This document shows, piece by piece, positions 31,463 to 43,992 of a DNA stretch of 64,000 bases. The notes beneath the pieces are model-generated. The model was not told where the DNA came from, searched no databases, and worked only from the letters and a program-made list of their open reading frames with translations. A program made the translations under genes and the position numbers. How positions within the stretch are numbered: position 1 is the first letter of the stretch; each line of letters starts with the position of its first letter. The DNA comes from Achatina immaculata (Eukaryota; Mollusca; Gastropoda; Stylommatophora; Achatinidae), in contig CM019702.1 in the NCBI GenBank assembly GCA_009760885.1, positions 50,771,738-50,835,737 on the forward strand, written 5' to 3'.

Positions 31463-34460
31463 CAACCGAGCATCAGGGATGCCAACTCCGAAGAGCTCAT
31501 TAGTCGGCCCCAAACATGTGACAAAGATCGGATTCTGGAATGTGAGAACGATGGCAGCACCAACAAAAACTAACCAGGTCATCAAAGAAATGGAGAGATA
31601 CCATCTAGACATACTGGGCATCAGCGAATTGCGATGGCCAGAAGCAGGTAAAAGATCGGCGGAAAACGGTAAGTTAATTATACATTCAGGTAGAAATGAC
31701 AATAAATTCCGAGACGGAGTGGGCATTATTATGTCAAATGTAGCTGCAAAGAGCCTTGTAGAATGGGAACCAGTGAACAGTCGTATAATAAGAGCACGAT
31801 ACAACCGAAGACACGGAAGAATGACAATAATACAGTGTTATGCACCCACGAATGATGCAGATGATGATGTGAAAGACGACTTCTATCACCAACTACAACA
31901 AATCATCAACAAAGTCCCTAAACACGACATCCTAATTGCTATGGGGGACTTCAACCCTAAGGTAGGGAAGGATAATACCGACGTTGAAAAAGTGATGGGG
32001 AAAGAAGGAATTGACATGGTTAATAAGAATAGAGAAAGATTAATTGAAGTATGTCTAACAGAGGGCATGGTCATTGGAGGCACAATATTCCCACACAAAG
32101 AGATACATAAAACAACGTGGATATCTCCAGATGATAGAACTAGAAACCAGATAGACCATTTTTGTATTAGAAAGCAATACAGAACATCTCTCATGGATGT
32201 AAGGGCTTATAGGGGTGCAGATGTCAACAGTGATCACAACCTGTGCATAGGGAAAATAAAACTAAAATTGAAAAGTCAACACAAGAAATCAGTACACAGA
32301 AAGATAAACATCCACAGCCTACAAGAAGAAAATGCTAACATTAATTTCAATCAGGAACTTGCCAATCATTCCAAAACACCCAGTGAAGTTGAGGAGATAG
32401 GTATAGATGAGTTATGGAATTCTTACAGCACAGCCATAATCACAGCAGCAAAAGTAAGCGCTGGATTGGAAAAACCAAATAGAAAAGCATGGATATCAGA
32501 TAAAACATGGAAGTATATACATGAAAGACAAGCAGTCAAATTAAACATGTTGAATGCAAAAGCAGATCATGAAAGAGATTCGGCAAAAGCAAAATACAAA
32601 GACATAGACAAGAAAGTAAAAAGTTCAGCTAGAAGGGATAAAAGAGAATACATAGACAATATGGCGAAAGAGGCAGAAAAAGCAGCAAAAACAGGAGACA
32701 GCAAAACTTTATATAACATACAAAAGAGGCTAACAGGTACTATTACATCTAAAGAAAGACCAATCCTTAGCAAAACTGGAACACTATTAACATCAAATAA
32801 AGACCAAAAGCAAAGATGGGCTGAACACTTCCAAGAAATACTCAATCGACCACACCCAAAAGAATTGTTAAACCTTGAAACTGACTTACCAGCCCCACAA
32901 CTAAATGTCAATCTAGATGAAATTAAATTGCATGAAATTGAAACAGCAGTGAATTTAATGGCTAACAACAAAGCTGCAGGTGAAGATGAAATAACAGCCG
33001 AGATGCTAAAAGCTATCAATAGTGACAACATGAGACAACTACAGAGAATGTTTAACAAGATTTGGAAAGAAGAAAAGGTCCCTTCTAATTGGAAGAAGGG
33101 AATCATTGTTAAAATACCAAAAAAGGGCAACCTTAGTGACTGTAACAACTGGAGAGGAGTAACCTTAATATCAGTTGTGTCAAAAGTATTTTGCAAGGTC
33201 ATTTTGAATAGACTCAAAGATATAGTGGATACTGCAATGAGAGAAGAATAAGCAGGATTTCGAAAAGGGAGAAGCTGTCTCGACCAGATCTTTACTCTCA
33301 GAATAATACTTGAAGAACGTATTGAAAAGCAGAAACCATTAATATTGAATTTCATAGATTTTAAGAAGGCATTTGATAGCATACACAGAGATTCATTATG
33401 GAGAATTTTATGTCTATATGGAATACCATCTAAAATTGTCAATATCATTAAGGACTTATACAATGGATATGGTTGTGCAGTCAAGACAGAAGAAGGGATG
33501 AGTGAATGGTTCCAGATTGAAACAGGCGTGAAACAAGGATGTATACTGTCTCCTTTACTTTTTGGGATTACAATAGACTTCATAATGAAAAAATGCTGCA
33601 CAGGTAACACAGGTATTGACTGGGTCATGGGACCCAACTAGAAGATCTTGATTTTGCTGATGACATAACTCTTATCAGTAATAATGTGAATTCCATGCAA
33701 GAAAAAACAGATAGCCTATCTTCACTGGCTAGCAAAATAGGACTTGAAATTAACAAGGACAAAACAAAAATAATGAAAATTCCCATCAATCAAAATGGAA
33801 AAATACACATAGAAGGGACAGATATTGAAGAAGTCAATCAATTTGCATACCTTGGCAGCTACATAGACCAGGATGGTGACACTAGAAAGGAAGTTAGGAT
33901 CAGAATTGCAAAAGCAGCATCAATCTTCAAGAATCTTGAGAACATATGGAATTCAAAAGTTATAAGCACAAAAACCAAGTTAAGACTATTCAATTCAAAT
34001 GTAATATCCACCCTCATTTATGTATGCGAAAGCTGGAAAACAACTAAAGAAATAGAAAAGAAATTAGACTCTTTTGAAAACAAATGCCTAAGGAAAATAC
34101 TCGGCATCAAGTGGAATGAATTCAAGAACAATGCAGAGATAAGACAGATGACTGAACAACAACCAGTCTCATGGGTGATCAGGAAAAGGAGATGGACATA
34201 TGTTGGCCACTTGATGAGAAGAAATGATCAGAGAATCCCAAAACAAGCTATCAAGTGGAACACAACAGGCCGAAGAAAAAGGGGCAGACCGCGTGAAACT
34301 CTGAAGAGAACATTATTAAGTGAGGCCAAGTTAACAGGCATAAAATCCTTTGTTGAGGTTGAAAGACTCGCCGAAGACAGGAAAAATTGGCGAACTACTT
34401 TGCGAGCCCTATGTGACGTCTAACGGCACGGGAAGGATATAAGATATATAAGATATAGCA
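31463..34460 (+). mobile_element. Nearly intact APE-type LINE, about 3 kb, with target site duplication
   Basis: The element begins at CAACCGAGCATCAGGGAT and ends in a GATATAA-type microsatellite tail (about 34437-34465). About 36 bp, including the variant ATATAGCACATGTCAATGGC, flank it on both sides (31427-31462 and about 34456-34491); because the target is a tandem array the true duplication could be shorter. A 5'-truncated relative lies at 40597-40806. Confidence 0.9.
31479..34423 (+). pseudogene. Endonuclease-reverse transcriptase of the 31.5 kb LINE, two lesions only
   Basis: The frame from ATG 31479 runs 590 codons. Endonuclease motifs are GFWNVRTM, GISELRWPEAG, IIQCYAPTND, AMGDFNPKVG, NQIDHF and NSDHNLC. 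Then a basic linker, then RT with NKAAGEDEITAEML, NWRGVTLISV and, after a TAA at about 33249, AGFRKGRSCLDQIF, NFIDFKKAFDSIHR and GVKQGCILSPLLF. A single-base frameshift near 33637 follows, then LDFADDITL (catalytic DD), YLGSYID, and the C-terminal GRPRETLKRTLL to stop 34423. With only one nonsense change and one frameshift in about 980 codons the copy is young. It would have nicked DNA and copied its RNA in target-primed reverse transcription. Whether an upstream ORF1 exists cannot be told, but there is no room for one here. Confidence 0.9.
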
Positions 34461-34775
34461 CATGTCAATGGCAGATATAAACATGTCCTATATAGTACAT
34501 GTCAATGGCAGATATAAACATGTCCTATACAATACATGTCAATGGCAGATATAAACATGTCCTATATAGTACATTTCAATGGCAGATATAAACATGTCCT
34601 ATATAGTACATGTCAACGGCAGATATAAACATGTCCTATATAGTACATGTCAATGGCAGATATAAACATGTCCTATACAATACATGTCAATGGCAGATAT
34701 AAACATGTCCTATATAGTACATTTCAATGGCAGATATAAACATTCCTTTATAGTACATGTCAACGGCAGATATAC
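34456..34775. repeat. 37-bp minisatellite, right part
   Basis: Continuation of the 30863-31462 array after the LINE, with CAATACATGTC and GTACATTTC variants repeated as a four-unit block (34500-34620 and 34640-34745). Confidence 0.92.
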
Positions 34776-34939
34776 GAGACTGTGCCTGTATCTCGCTGTA
34801 CAGAGCAACTGAGACTCACATTTGTTCTCATTCACAATAATTCCCATCTGAGTTGAGACAAAGAGCACATGATGCTGCCAACACAAAGCTATGCACGATG
34901 ATGCCAACAGAAAGCTGTGCACGATGCTGCCAACACTAA

Positions 34940-35150
34940 GTTCCCAGCAAAACTACAGTCCAGTTTTTTAAAGGATGCTGAGAATCTCCGTCGTCTGTGC
35001 TTTGACATCTTTGACTGACAAAAAAATTGGACACTTTGAGCACCAACTTGATCTGTCGGGTTAGATAGAAGTCATAGGGAGCCAGGTCTGGTGAATGTGG
35101 TGGGTGCTTGAGCACAGTGATGTTGTGATTTTGTAAACTTTGCTAGTGCT
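34940..35150 (-). pseudogene. Mariner transposase, C-terminal catalytic piece
   Basis: Minus-strand translation gives LQNHNITVLKHPPHSPDLAP then YDFYL, followed by IKLVLKVSNFFVSQ. HPPxSPDLAPxDFxLF is the hallmark block around the third catalytic Asp of mariner transposases (DDE/D cut-and-paste enzymes). The Phe after FYL is changed to Thr and no long frame exists. The N-terminal piece of what is probably the same element lies at 36105-36330 on the same strand. Confidence 0.82.
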
Positions 35151-35911
35151 AAATTTCCGTTTTATGGATAGATTGGGACGAAAAAGATCAACCCAGCTGT
35201 TTCAGGCATTCCCTTGGCATGTACTTCCGTACTGCGTGACCAAGATCTCGCGACCCCCATGACCGCCAAACCAGATTATCCCCTCCAAGGATACTGCACA
35301 CCAGTTAATTCAACATCTTACACATATTCGTATTTCACTTCAACATGAAATACATATCACCAAGTCAGCAATCAATTTACATCCATTTATTAACACTCTC
35401 TACATATATCACAGTGAAGCCACCACAGACATTACATACACAGGACATAAACATGTATCATCATGATAATAAGGCATGACATAAATACAATGTATTGCCT
35501 CTAACTAAGTATCAATTAAACCCTACTAAGGAAGTATACATTATCTCAATATTGTGCCCACGCACTGGTAACACATTTCAGCCCCTGCTGCCATGAAATC
35601 CACACCCCCTATCTCACATAAAACTTCCCTGTGCCAATCACTGAATAACATATTTCCCCTTGTGCGAAATGCACTAAATACATATTTCTACTTTTGTGCC
35701 AATGTAGGGAATAATATATTCACTTTTGTGCCCATGCATTGAATAACATATTTCAACTTGTTCCAACGTACTGAATATCCTCCACAGTTTCATGAAGTTC
35801 ACATGGGCTAACACACTAATACTCCTCCACAGCTTCATGAAGTTTACATGATATTAACAGCATGATGGCATCACCCGTGCCATTCACGCGAACATTAATC
35901 ATCAGGAATCA

Positions 35912-35956
<45 letters not shown>

Positions 35957-36104
35957 CGCAATATTTAGGGTGGTTGGGGCTAAGTATTTCCATATCAAAC
36001 ACAACACCAGACGAGATCGAACTTGCCTCTCAATTTGCCCGCTGACTATGCTCAATGTGACCTTGCCCGCACGCTTTTTCCTTTATATAGGTCTTCCACC
36101 CCCG
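35151..36104. other. Sequence between mariner pieces, including a (TA)n tract
   Basis: No gene is recognised. A pure (TA)n run of about 34 bp is at 35917-35951. 35540-35790 has loose repeats of TTGTGCCAATGCACTGAATA followed by ACATATTTC. The plus frame at 35862-36347 crosses the (TA)n tract and shows no domain. This stretch is probably sequence inserted into the mariner element. Confidence 0.45.
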
Positions 36105-36330
36105 CATCACGTGAACTGCATTTCTCCGTCCAAAATCCGTACACTATTCTTGGCTTCGAAAGGCAGTTCACAATTTGCTGAAAACTGTCTCACAGACAAT
36201 GTGTTATGGTTGGGGCATTGTCTTAGTGCAAACTCCACCCGACGGTCATCATCTTTCACTCTTTCTCTGCCTACCAAAAATTCGTCTGTGCCATTCAGAA
36301 ACACCTGCACGAGACAACCACTCATCTCCG
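36105..36330 (-). pseudogene. Mariner transposase, N-terminal helix-turn-helix piece
   Basis: The minus frame reads VGRERVKDDDRR, then LSVRQFSANCELPFEAKNSV and RIL. This aligns by eye with the mariner N-terminal DNA-binding region (GRExVxDDxRxGRP...SVRxIAxxLxIxxxSVxxIL). It is oriented to lie upstream of the catalytic piece at 34940-35150. The GRP of the linker has become VEF, so it is decayed. Confidence 0.6.
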
Positions 36331-36526
36331 TAAGTCTCTGTCAATAACTGAAAATTCTCGGTTTCTCCAGATTCACAAGAAAGTTGTTGTTAACTCGCTG
36401 TTCAATTTTTACTGCACTATTTTGTTATCTAGCGTAGACATACGTCTCGTACTTGAACACGCACCCGCTGGTGCTGAGTAAAGCCAAGGACCTGAGCCTT
36501 GCCTTGCAGAGAGAGGTTAGAACGTG

Positions 36527-37556
36527 GTCTGATATCACCTCTTTGTCTCTCCCATTACACTCTCTGCTCTGATATCACCTCTTTGTCTCTCCCCTTCCAC
36601 TATCTGCTCTGATATCACCTCTTTGTCTCTCCCCTTTCACTCTCTGCTCTGATATCACCTCTTTGTCTCTCCTCTGCCACTCTCTGCTCTGATATCACCT
36701 CTTTGTCTCTCCTCTTCCCCTCTCTGCTGTGATATCACTTCTTTGTCTTCTCTTACACCTCTCTTCTGTGATATCACCTCTTGTCTCTCCTCTGCCACTC
36801 TCTGCTCTGATATCACCTCTTTGTCTCTCCCCTTCCACTCTCTGTTCTGATATCACCTCTGTGTCTCTCCCCTTCCACGCTCTGCTCTTATCACCTCTTT
36901 GTCTCTCCCCTTCCTCTCCTTGCTCTGATACTTTGTCTCTCCCCTTCCACTCTCTGCTCTGATATCACCTCTGTGTCTCTCCCCTTCCTCTCTCTGCTCT
37001 GATATCACCTCTTTGTCTCTCCTCTGCCCCTCTCTGCTCTGATATCACCTCTTTGTCTCTCCTCTGCCACTCTCTGCTCTGATATCACCTCTTTGTCTCT
37101 CCTCTGCCACTCTCTGCTCTGATATCACCTCTTTGTCTCTCCTCTGCCCCTCTCTGCTCTGATATCACCTCTTTGTCTCTCCTCTGCCACTCTCTGCTGT
37201 GATATCACCTCTTTGTCTCTCCTCTGCCACTCTCTGCTCTGATATCACCTCTTTGTCTCTCCTCTGCCACTCTCTGCTCTGATATCACCTCTTTGTCTCT
37301 CCTCTGCCACTCTCTGCTCTGATATCACCTCTTTGTCTCTCCTCTGCCACTCTCTGCTGTGATATCACCTCTTTGTCTCTCCTCTGCCACTCTCTGCTCT
37401 GATATCACCTCTTTGTCTCTCCTCTGCCACTCTCTGCTCTGATATCACCTCTTTGTCTCTCCTCTGCCACTCTCTGCTCTGATATCACCTCTTTGTCTCT
37501 CCTCTGCCACTCTCTGCTCTGATGTCACCTCTTTGTCTCTCCCCTTCCACTCTCTG
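36527..37556. repeat. 40-bp minisatellite, about 26 copies
   Basis: TCTGCTCTGATATCACCTCT followed by TTGTCTCTCCTCTGCCACTC, exactly 40 bp apart in the distal part (37041 onward) where units are almost identical. The proximal part (36527-36960) is more diverged, with CCCCTTCCAC variants and two truncated units. Confidence 0.95.
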
Positions 37557-37994
37557 TTACCAAGCTATGGGGTCAGTCTTGTGTATGTGTGTGTGTGTTA
37601 TGTGTCGGACATGGTAAACATACAAAGTTACTAAAGAGGTATTTCTTGTAACTAGAAATAAATCATTCAATAAGTTACTAAACTTTGGCCTCTTTGTGCG
37701 TCATTTTTGTTTTCGTTTCTTTCTAAGGATTTTTAATATGACCTGTGATTTTTTTTTATTGGTAATTTGAATGTTTACGCCAGAATTACCTTTTAGCTTT
37801 TTTAATTTCACGAAACACAAAAATAGATGCAAAAGTTTCCATGATAAATGTTGTTTGTGTTACTTGTTCTTTGTTGCTAGTTTAAATAAAAACTAACATA
37901 AGAAAGATGACAAGTTTGTAATACGTAACAATCTTCATACTCAGGTCAGTGTTGTTCATTATTCACACTATCTTCATCGTCTCCATCTGCAATG
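37557..37994. other. AT-rich spacer
   Basis: A short (GT)n run near 37585-37600. Nothing else recognised. Confidence 0.4.
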
Positions 37995-39680
37995 TAAACC
38001 TGGTGTATATCATCAACAAAGTCGGCATAAATTTCTTCGCATACAAAAACTCGGCATAAAGTTCTTCTCACACAAAAACTCGGCACAACGTTCTTCTCAC
38101 ATAAAGTTCTTCTCATACAAAAACTCGGCATAAAGTTTTCCTCACACAAAATCTCGGCACACAGTTCTTCTCACAAAAAAACTCGGCATAAAGTTCTTCT
38201 CACATAAAAACTCGGTATAAAGGTTTTCTCACATAAAAGCTCGACATAAAGTCCATCTCACATAAAAACTCGGCACAAAGTTCTTGTCACATAAAGCTCG
38301 GCATGAAGTTCTTCTCATACAAAAACACAGCATAAAGTTCTTCTCAAATAAAAGCAAAGAACAAAGTTCTTCTCATACAAAAACACAGCATAAAGTTCTT
38401 CTCACACAAAATCTCGACATAAAGTTCTTTTCACATAAAATCTCGGCACAAAGTTCTTCTCACTTAAAAACTCGGCGCAAAGTTCTTGTCACATAAAAAC
38501 TCGGCATAAAGTTCTTCTCATACAAAAACACAGTATAATGTCTTTCTCAGACAAAAAACTCGACATTAAGTTCTTCTAACACAAAAACTCAACATAAAGT
38601 TTTTATCATACAAAAATTGACATAAAATTCTTCTCACACAAAAATCTACATAAAATTCTTCTCATACAAAAACACAGCATAAAGTCCTTCTCACATAAAA
38701 ACGCAGTATAAGGTTTTCCTCATATAAAACCTCGACGTAAAGTTCTTTTCACACAAAAAAGCATAAAGTTCTCCTCGTACGAAAACAAAGTCTAAAGTTC
38801 TTCTTATACAAAAACTCGACATATAGTTCTCCTCATACAAAAACACAGCATAAATCTCTTCTCATACAAAAGCACAGCTTAAAGATCTTCTCACACAAAA
38901 CCGCGACATAATGTTGTTCTCACACAAAAACTCGAGATACATTTTTCCTCGTACAAAAATTCGTGATAAAGCTCTTCTCATATAAACACTCGCCACAAAG
39001 TTCTTCTCATACAAAAACACAGCATACAGTTCTTCTCATTCAAAAACACAGCATAACGTTCTTCTCACACAAAATCTCTACTTAAAGTTCTTTCCACATA
39101 AAAAGTTCTTCTCACACAAAAGTCGACATAAGCTTGTACTCGTACAAAAATCGACATAAAGTTCTTCTGATATATAATTAAACATAAAGTTCTTCTCACA
39201 CAAAAACTCGACATACTGTTCTTTCCACACAAAAACTCAGTATGTAGTTCTTCTCACATAAAATTCGACATAAAGTTATTCTCACATAAAGGCTCGGTAT
39301 AAAGTTCTTCTCGTACAAAAAATCGACATAACGTTCTTCTCCTACAAAATCACCCATAACTTTCTTCTAATGCAAAAACTCGGCATAAAATTCTTCTCGT
39401 ACAAGAACTTGCATTAAAGTTATTCAAAAACTCTGCATAAAATTCTTCTCATACAAAAATTCGGCATAAAGTTCTTTTCATATAAAAACTCGGCATAAAG
39501 TCATTCTCATACAAAAACTCGGCATAAAATTATTCTCAAACAAAAACTTCACATAAAGTTCTTCGAATACAAAAACTCGACATAAAGCTTTTCTCGTATA
39601 AAAATTCGGCATAAAGTTATTCTCAAACAAAAACTCGGCTTAAAGTTCTTCTCATACAAAAACTCGGCATAAAGCTCTTA
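37995..39680. repeat. 30-bp minisatellite, diverged, about 55 copies
   Basis: Units of ACAAAAACTCGGCATAAAGT plus TCTTCTCATA with many substitutions and small indels, so an old array. It resumes at 40322-40430 beyond an inserted dispersed repeat. Confidence 0.9.
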
Positions 39681-39689
39681 TAATAGGAT

Positions 39690-40165
39690 TTTTGGTGACA
39701 CAGACTTTGCTGTGTATATGACACTCGTTAGCTGGGCCGTGTCGACATAAGTTATGCTGATTCACGTTACGCACGTAAATATCAGGGTCGACTTCCATCT
39801 TGCTCTTCGTGAGTTGAGGTTACTGGACTAGTTACACACATAATTCCAGCTCTCACTCTCACCTGCTGGATTAGTTACACACTGTTCCAGACATACTTCT
39901 CATCCAGGCTCGTTCAAAACCTCACGTTGACGACAACTGGTACAGATAGTCAAGTAAATCCTGGATAACGGTGACTTGGAACATTTATTGATGGATGGAT
40001 GATAATGTTGATGGAAATAACATTAAATCTGACTGCCAGCTGGTTATCCCTGCCATGTGGCCAGTCCGTTCATACGAACAACTGCAGTTCCATATATTCC
40101 ACGAAGACATCACACAGTTCACAAAAAAACGTCCACAAAGTTACACGTTCAAACCAGAACTGACC
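39690..40165 (-). repeat. Unidentified dispersed repeat, copy 2 (inverted)
   Basis: Reverse-complement match to 9110-9615, running without large gaps from GGTGACACAGACTTTGCTGT (39690) to ACGTTCAAACCAG (40165). The whole insert interrupting the 30-bp array is about 39682-40321, so this copy may carry 150 bp more than the part shared with copy 1 (40165-40321). Confidence 0.8.
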
Positions 40166-40321
40166 TCACGCACTCAGCCTTACCCCAACAATTCCCTATC
40201 ACGGGTTTTGCACCCCACGTGACCTTCTCGAAGGATCTCAGCACGAGGAAATTCTAAAAGAAAACACATAATAATGCCCTTACTATCAATCCAACCGTTT
40301 TTACCCCAATACTCTACTCGT

Positions 40322-40430
40322 CAGAAAGTTCTTATCAAACTGAAATTCGCCATAAAGTTATTCTCATAGGAAAGCTCGGCATAAAGCTCTTCTCGTATAA
40401 AAATTCGCCATAAAGTTCTTCTCACACAAA
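40322..40430. repeat. 30-bp minisatellite, continuation
   Basis: Four units of the 37995-39680 array, for example AAGCTCGGCATAAAGCTCTT, after the inserted repeat. Confidence 0.85.
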
Positions 40431-40596
40431 GCACACAAAAACAGAAAGGTTTGAGGGAACATTTAAAGAAGTCAATGAGATGCCTAAAGAGAGTAAAATT
40501 GTCCCTTGTTAGGGATTTAATTCCCTTCACATTTTTCACCGGCAATAATTTTGTGAAGTTACTTTTTAGGTCTGTGATATTCTGACAAAGTGAATC

Positions 40597-40806
40597 CCCA
40601 AACAAGCTATCAAATGGAACAGAACAGGCCGAAGAAAAAGAGGTCTACCACGTGAAACTCTAAAGAGGGCATTGTTAAGAGAGGCCAGTTCAGTGGGCAT
40701 AACATCCCTTGATGAGATTGAAAAACTCGCCGAAGACAGGACATCTTGGCGAACTACCATGCGGGCCCTATGTGACGTTTACGGGACGGGAAAGATGTAA
40801 GATATT
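40597..40806 (+). mobile_element. 5'-truncated LINE fragment, same family as the 31.5 kb LINE
   Basis: Plus-strand translation PKQAIKWNRTGRRKRG, PRETLKRALLREAS, KLAEDRTSWRTTMRALCDV is the C-terminus of the LINE at 31479-34423 with only scattered changes. GATGTAAGATATT follows. It is a typical 5'-truncated insertion. Confidence 0.9.
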
Positions 40807-41815
40807 CTGGCACAAATAATGTCATGATGTCATTAGTTTCACGTTTAAAAAATGTTAGAAATAATTTCAGGTCGGCTAAGTGAATATTTAGATGGTCACA
40901 TGAAAAAAAAAATATCACGATATGTAATTAACTTTATTGAATGACACTAGAATTCTAAGCCAAACTGTTCTGATTAAAAAAAAAAATATACTTTTTTCAT
41001 GTAAAACTAGACTACAGTGAACTAAACGATATAATGTAGACCGTGAAGACACGTGTGTCCCGTCATTATAGTGCAATGATTTATTTGCTTGGCATTTGGG
41101 CTGATCATAAACTCAGACATGGCCAGACAGACAAAACGTTCAAGTCAAGTCGTGGCACCTAATTTTAGAAACAAAACTTTCCTTAAATTATCGCTTTGAC
41201 TGTTATATAAGAATTGTTTTTTTTAAAATATCTAATTATAACTATTAGATGACACGAGGTGGTTTCGTGTGTTTTAATAGAAGTTATCGAGTCATTGATA
41301 TCACACTTACAGGCTGTATTTACTTCTGCGACTGTTTCAAAGTTTCTGCTTTCTTAATTTCTTATTACACACACATTTCTGCAATCACTTCTTTGTAAAC
41401 TAGAAATAAATACAAATAAATTTTGTGTCAGAAGTCAGAGTGGAATTTTGCTGTTTTCTGTCTAGACAAAATTTCTAGAAAGTTCAGTGTTTCCAAGTAT
41501 TTTCTGTCTAGTTTCTAGACAATATTTGACAAAATATTCTAGAAAGTTCAGTGTTTCCAAATATTTTCTGTCTAGTTTCTAGACAATATTTGAAAAAAAT
41601 ATTCTAGAAGGTTCAGTGTTTGGAAGTAGTCTCTGTAACAGACTCATATTTGTGTTATCTTTTTGTAGAAGATTCAGGAAATAAAAATGAGACTTGACTG
41701 CGCAGATTATTTTAAAATGTCGTAAATTCTTCTTCACGTCAAGTTGCTTTTAGACATTTACAGAAAAAAAAAAGAAATGAAATGATGTCCTGTGACATTG
41801 ACAGGTTGCAGATGT
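40807..41815. repeat. AT-rich DNA with a triplicated 65-bp segment at about 41435-41630
   Basis: No gene seen. AGAAAGTTCAGTGTTTCCAA followed by TATTTTCTGTCTAGTTTCTAGACAATATTTGA occurs three times with decay. GTCTAGTTTCTAGAC within it can fold as a small hairpin. Confidence 0.6.
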
Positions 41816-41819
41816 GCGA

Positions 41820-42032
41820 CCTTTTAATGCCCTCACATTATTAAGCCACAGATTTGTGAGCTAGGCAGGGCAGCACATGTCCTTGATATACTTGATTCTC
41901 TAGGGAAACTCCAGGTATACACCTGTCAAGTTTACGCCAGTGTTTGACAGTCCAGAAATACTCTGCGCCCAGGGGGTAATCGAATGCAGAATCTTCTAGT
42001 CGGTAGGCGAGGGCACTAACAACTACACCAAT
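41820..42032 (-). mobile_element. tRNA-derived SINE
   Basis: On the minus strand TGGTGTAGTTGTTAGTGCCC (A box) is followed about 40 bp later by GCATTCGATTACCCC, a decayed B box, then about 130 bp of unique body ending near GACATTGACAGG in plus-strand terms. Two tRNA promoter boxes at tRNA spacing at the head of a 200-bp unit is the standard SINE layout. The body family is not identified. Confidence 0.68.
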
Positions 42033-42184
42033 AATGATAATTATGGAAAATATGTAGTTGTAAGCGGCACCATAACAACATATATTTTTGATTTCACAGC
42101 TTGCAATAGCTATACTAAACTATAACAAATCTTACTTTTCCTAACAACCACAAACAGTCCTCGGTGTCTCTATGTCTGAAATAA

Positions 42185-42400
42185 CGGTGCTGACAAACAG
42201 AATCGCCGCTAACATTAGAACAAATCAGAGGAGAACTGAGAGCGCTGCTAACATTAGAACAAATCAGAGGAGAACTGAGAGCGCTGCTAACATTGGTACA
42301 AATCAAAGAACTGAGAGCGCTGCTAACATTGGTACAGATCAAAGAACTGAGAGCGCTGCTAACATTGGTACATATCAGAGGAGAACTGAGAGAAAATAAT
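42185..42400. repeat. 36-39-bp minisatellite, 5 copies
   Basis: AGCGCTGCTAACATTGGTAC followed by AAATCAAAGAACTGAG, with a 3-bp longer AGAGGAGAACTGAG form. All units keep length a multiple of three. Confidence 0.9.
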
Positions 42401-42434
42401 TAAACACCCTGACTAAATGATGACCACGTCATCT

Positions 42435-43815
42435 CAACAGATTTAAACCACCGAGTACAGCACTAGGAGGAGAAACAAAAACAACGATGACAGAAACAGG
42501 AGCAGAAACACCGAGGACAGCACGAAGAGGAGGAACAAAAACAACGAGGACAGCACGAGGATGAGAAACAAAAACCACCAAGGACAGCATCAGATGGAGA
42601 AACAAAATCACCAATGACAGCACAAGGAGGAGAAACAAAAACAACGAGGACAGCATCAGATGGAGAAACAAAAACAAGGAGGACAGCAGCATGTGGAGAA
42701 AGAACAACACCTAGGACATGAGAAGGAGGAGAAACAAAAACACCGAGGAAAGCAGCAGGTGAAGGACAACAACACAGAGGACAGCACGTGGAGGAGAAAT
42801 AAAATCAGCGAGGACAGCAGAAGGGGAAACAAAACCGAGAGCAGCAGCAGACGGAGAAAGAACAACACCAAGGACAGCAGGAGGAGAAATAAAAACACCG
42901 AGTACAGCATCAGGTATAGAAATATAAACAACGAGGACAGCACGAGGACAGAAACAAAATCAACGAGGACAGCAGCAGCTAGAAAAAAATACCGAGGACA
43001 GTAGCAGGTGGTAAAACAATAACATCGAGGACAGTAGCAAGTAGAGAAACAAAAACTTCGAGGACAGTAGCAAGTAGAGAAACAAAAACTTCGAGGACAG
43101 TAGCAGGTAGAGAAACAAAAACATCGAGGACAGTAGCAGGTAGAGAAACAAAAACACCGAGGACAGTAGCAGGTAGAGAAACAAAAACATCGAGGACAGT
43201 AGCAGGTAGAGAAACAAAAACACCGAGGACAACACTAGGAGGATAAACAAAAGCACCAGGAGACAGTACCAGGAGCAGAAACAAAAGTACCGAGGACAGC
43301 AGCAAATGGAGAAACAATAACACCGACGACAGCAGGAGGAGAAGAAACAAAAACACCGAGGACAGCAGCAGATAGAGCAAAAACACCAAGGACAGCAGGA
43401 GGAGGAACAAAAGCACAGAGTACAGCAGTAGGTGGGGAAGCAATAATACCTGTATCAGCAAAAGGTGGAGAAACGAAAAACATCGAGGACAGCATTAGGT
43501 GAAGAAACAAAAACACCTGGGTCAGCAGCGGGTGGAGAAGCAAAAAACACCGAGGACAGTAACAGGAGCAGAAACAAAAACGCCGAGGACAGCACGAGGG
43601 GGGGGGGGAGGTAATAAAAACACAGAGGACAGTAGCAGGTTGAGAAACAATAACACCAGTGTCAGCAGAAGATGGAGAAACAATAACATCGAGGACTGCA
43701 ACAGGTGGAGAAACGATAACACCAAGGACAGCTGCAGGTGGAGAAACGAAAACACCAAGGACAGCAGCAGGTGGAGAAACGAAAACACCAAGGACAGCAG
43801 CAGGTGGAGAAACAT
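42435..43815. repeat. 33-bp minisatellite, about 40 copies
   Basis: Units of GAGGACAGCAGCAGGTGGAG plus AAACAAAAACACC, mostly 33 bp (11 codons), with occasional indels that change phase. Minus-strand frames read VFVSPPAAVLG over and over (for example 43891-43235). Indels switch the frame within the array, which argues against translation. Confidence 0.9.
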
Positions 43816-43892
43816 GGTAGTTAAAACTGTCAGAGTATACACGCGGTGGATTAATGTGCTTATGTATAAATATGAGCATGCAGTTCGACAAC

Positions 43893-43992
43893 TGATGATG
43901 ATGATGATGATGATCGTGCTGCTGCTGCTGATGATGATGATGATGATAATGATGATGATGGTGGTGGTGGTGGTGATGATGATGATGATGAA
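43893..43992. repeat. (GAT)n/(CTG)n/(GGT)n compound microsatellite
   Basis: Runs of GAT with an internal GTGCTGCTGCTGCTG and a later GGTGGTGGTGGTG. Confidence 0.95.

Noticed and set aside
35862..36347. 161-codon plus frame as a gene
   Set aside because: It runs through a (TA)n tract, and the opposite strand shows mariner transposase.
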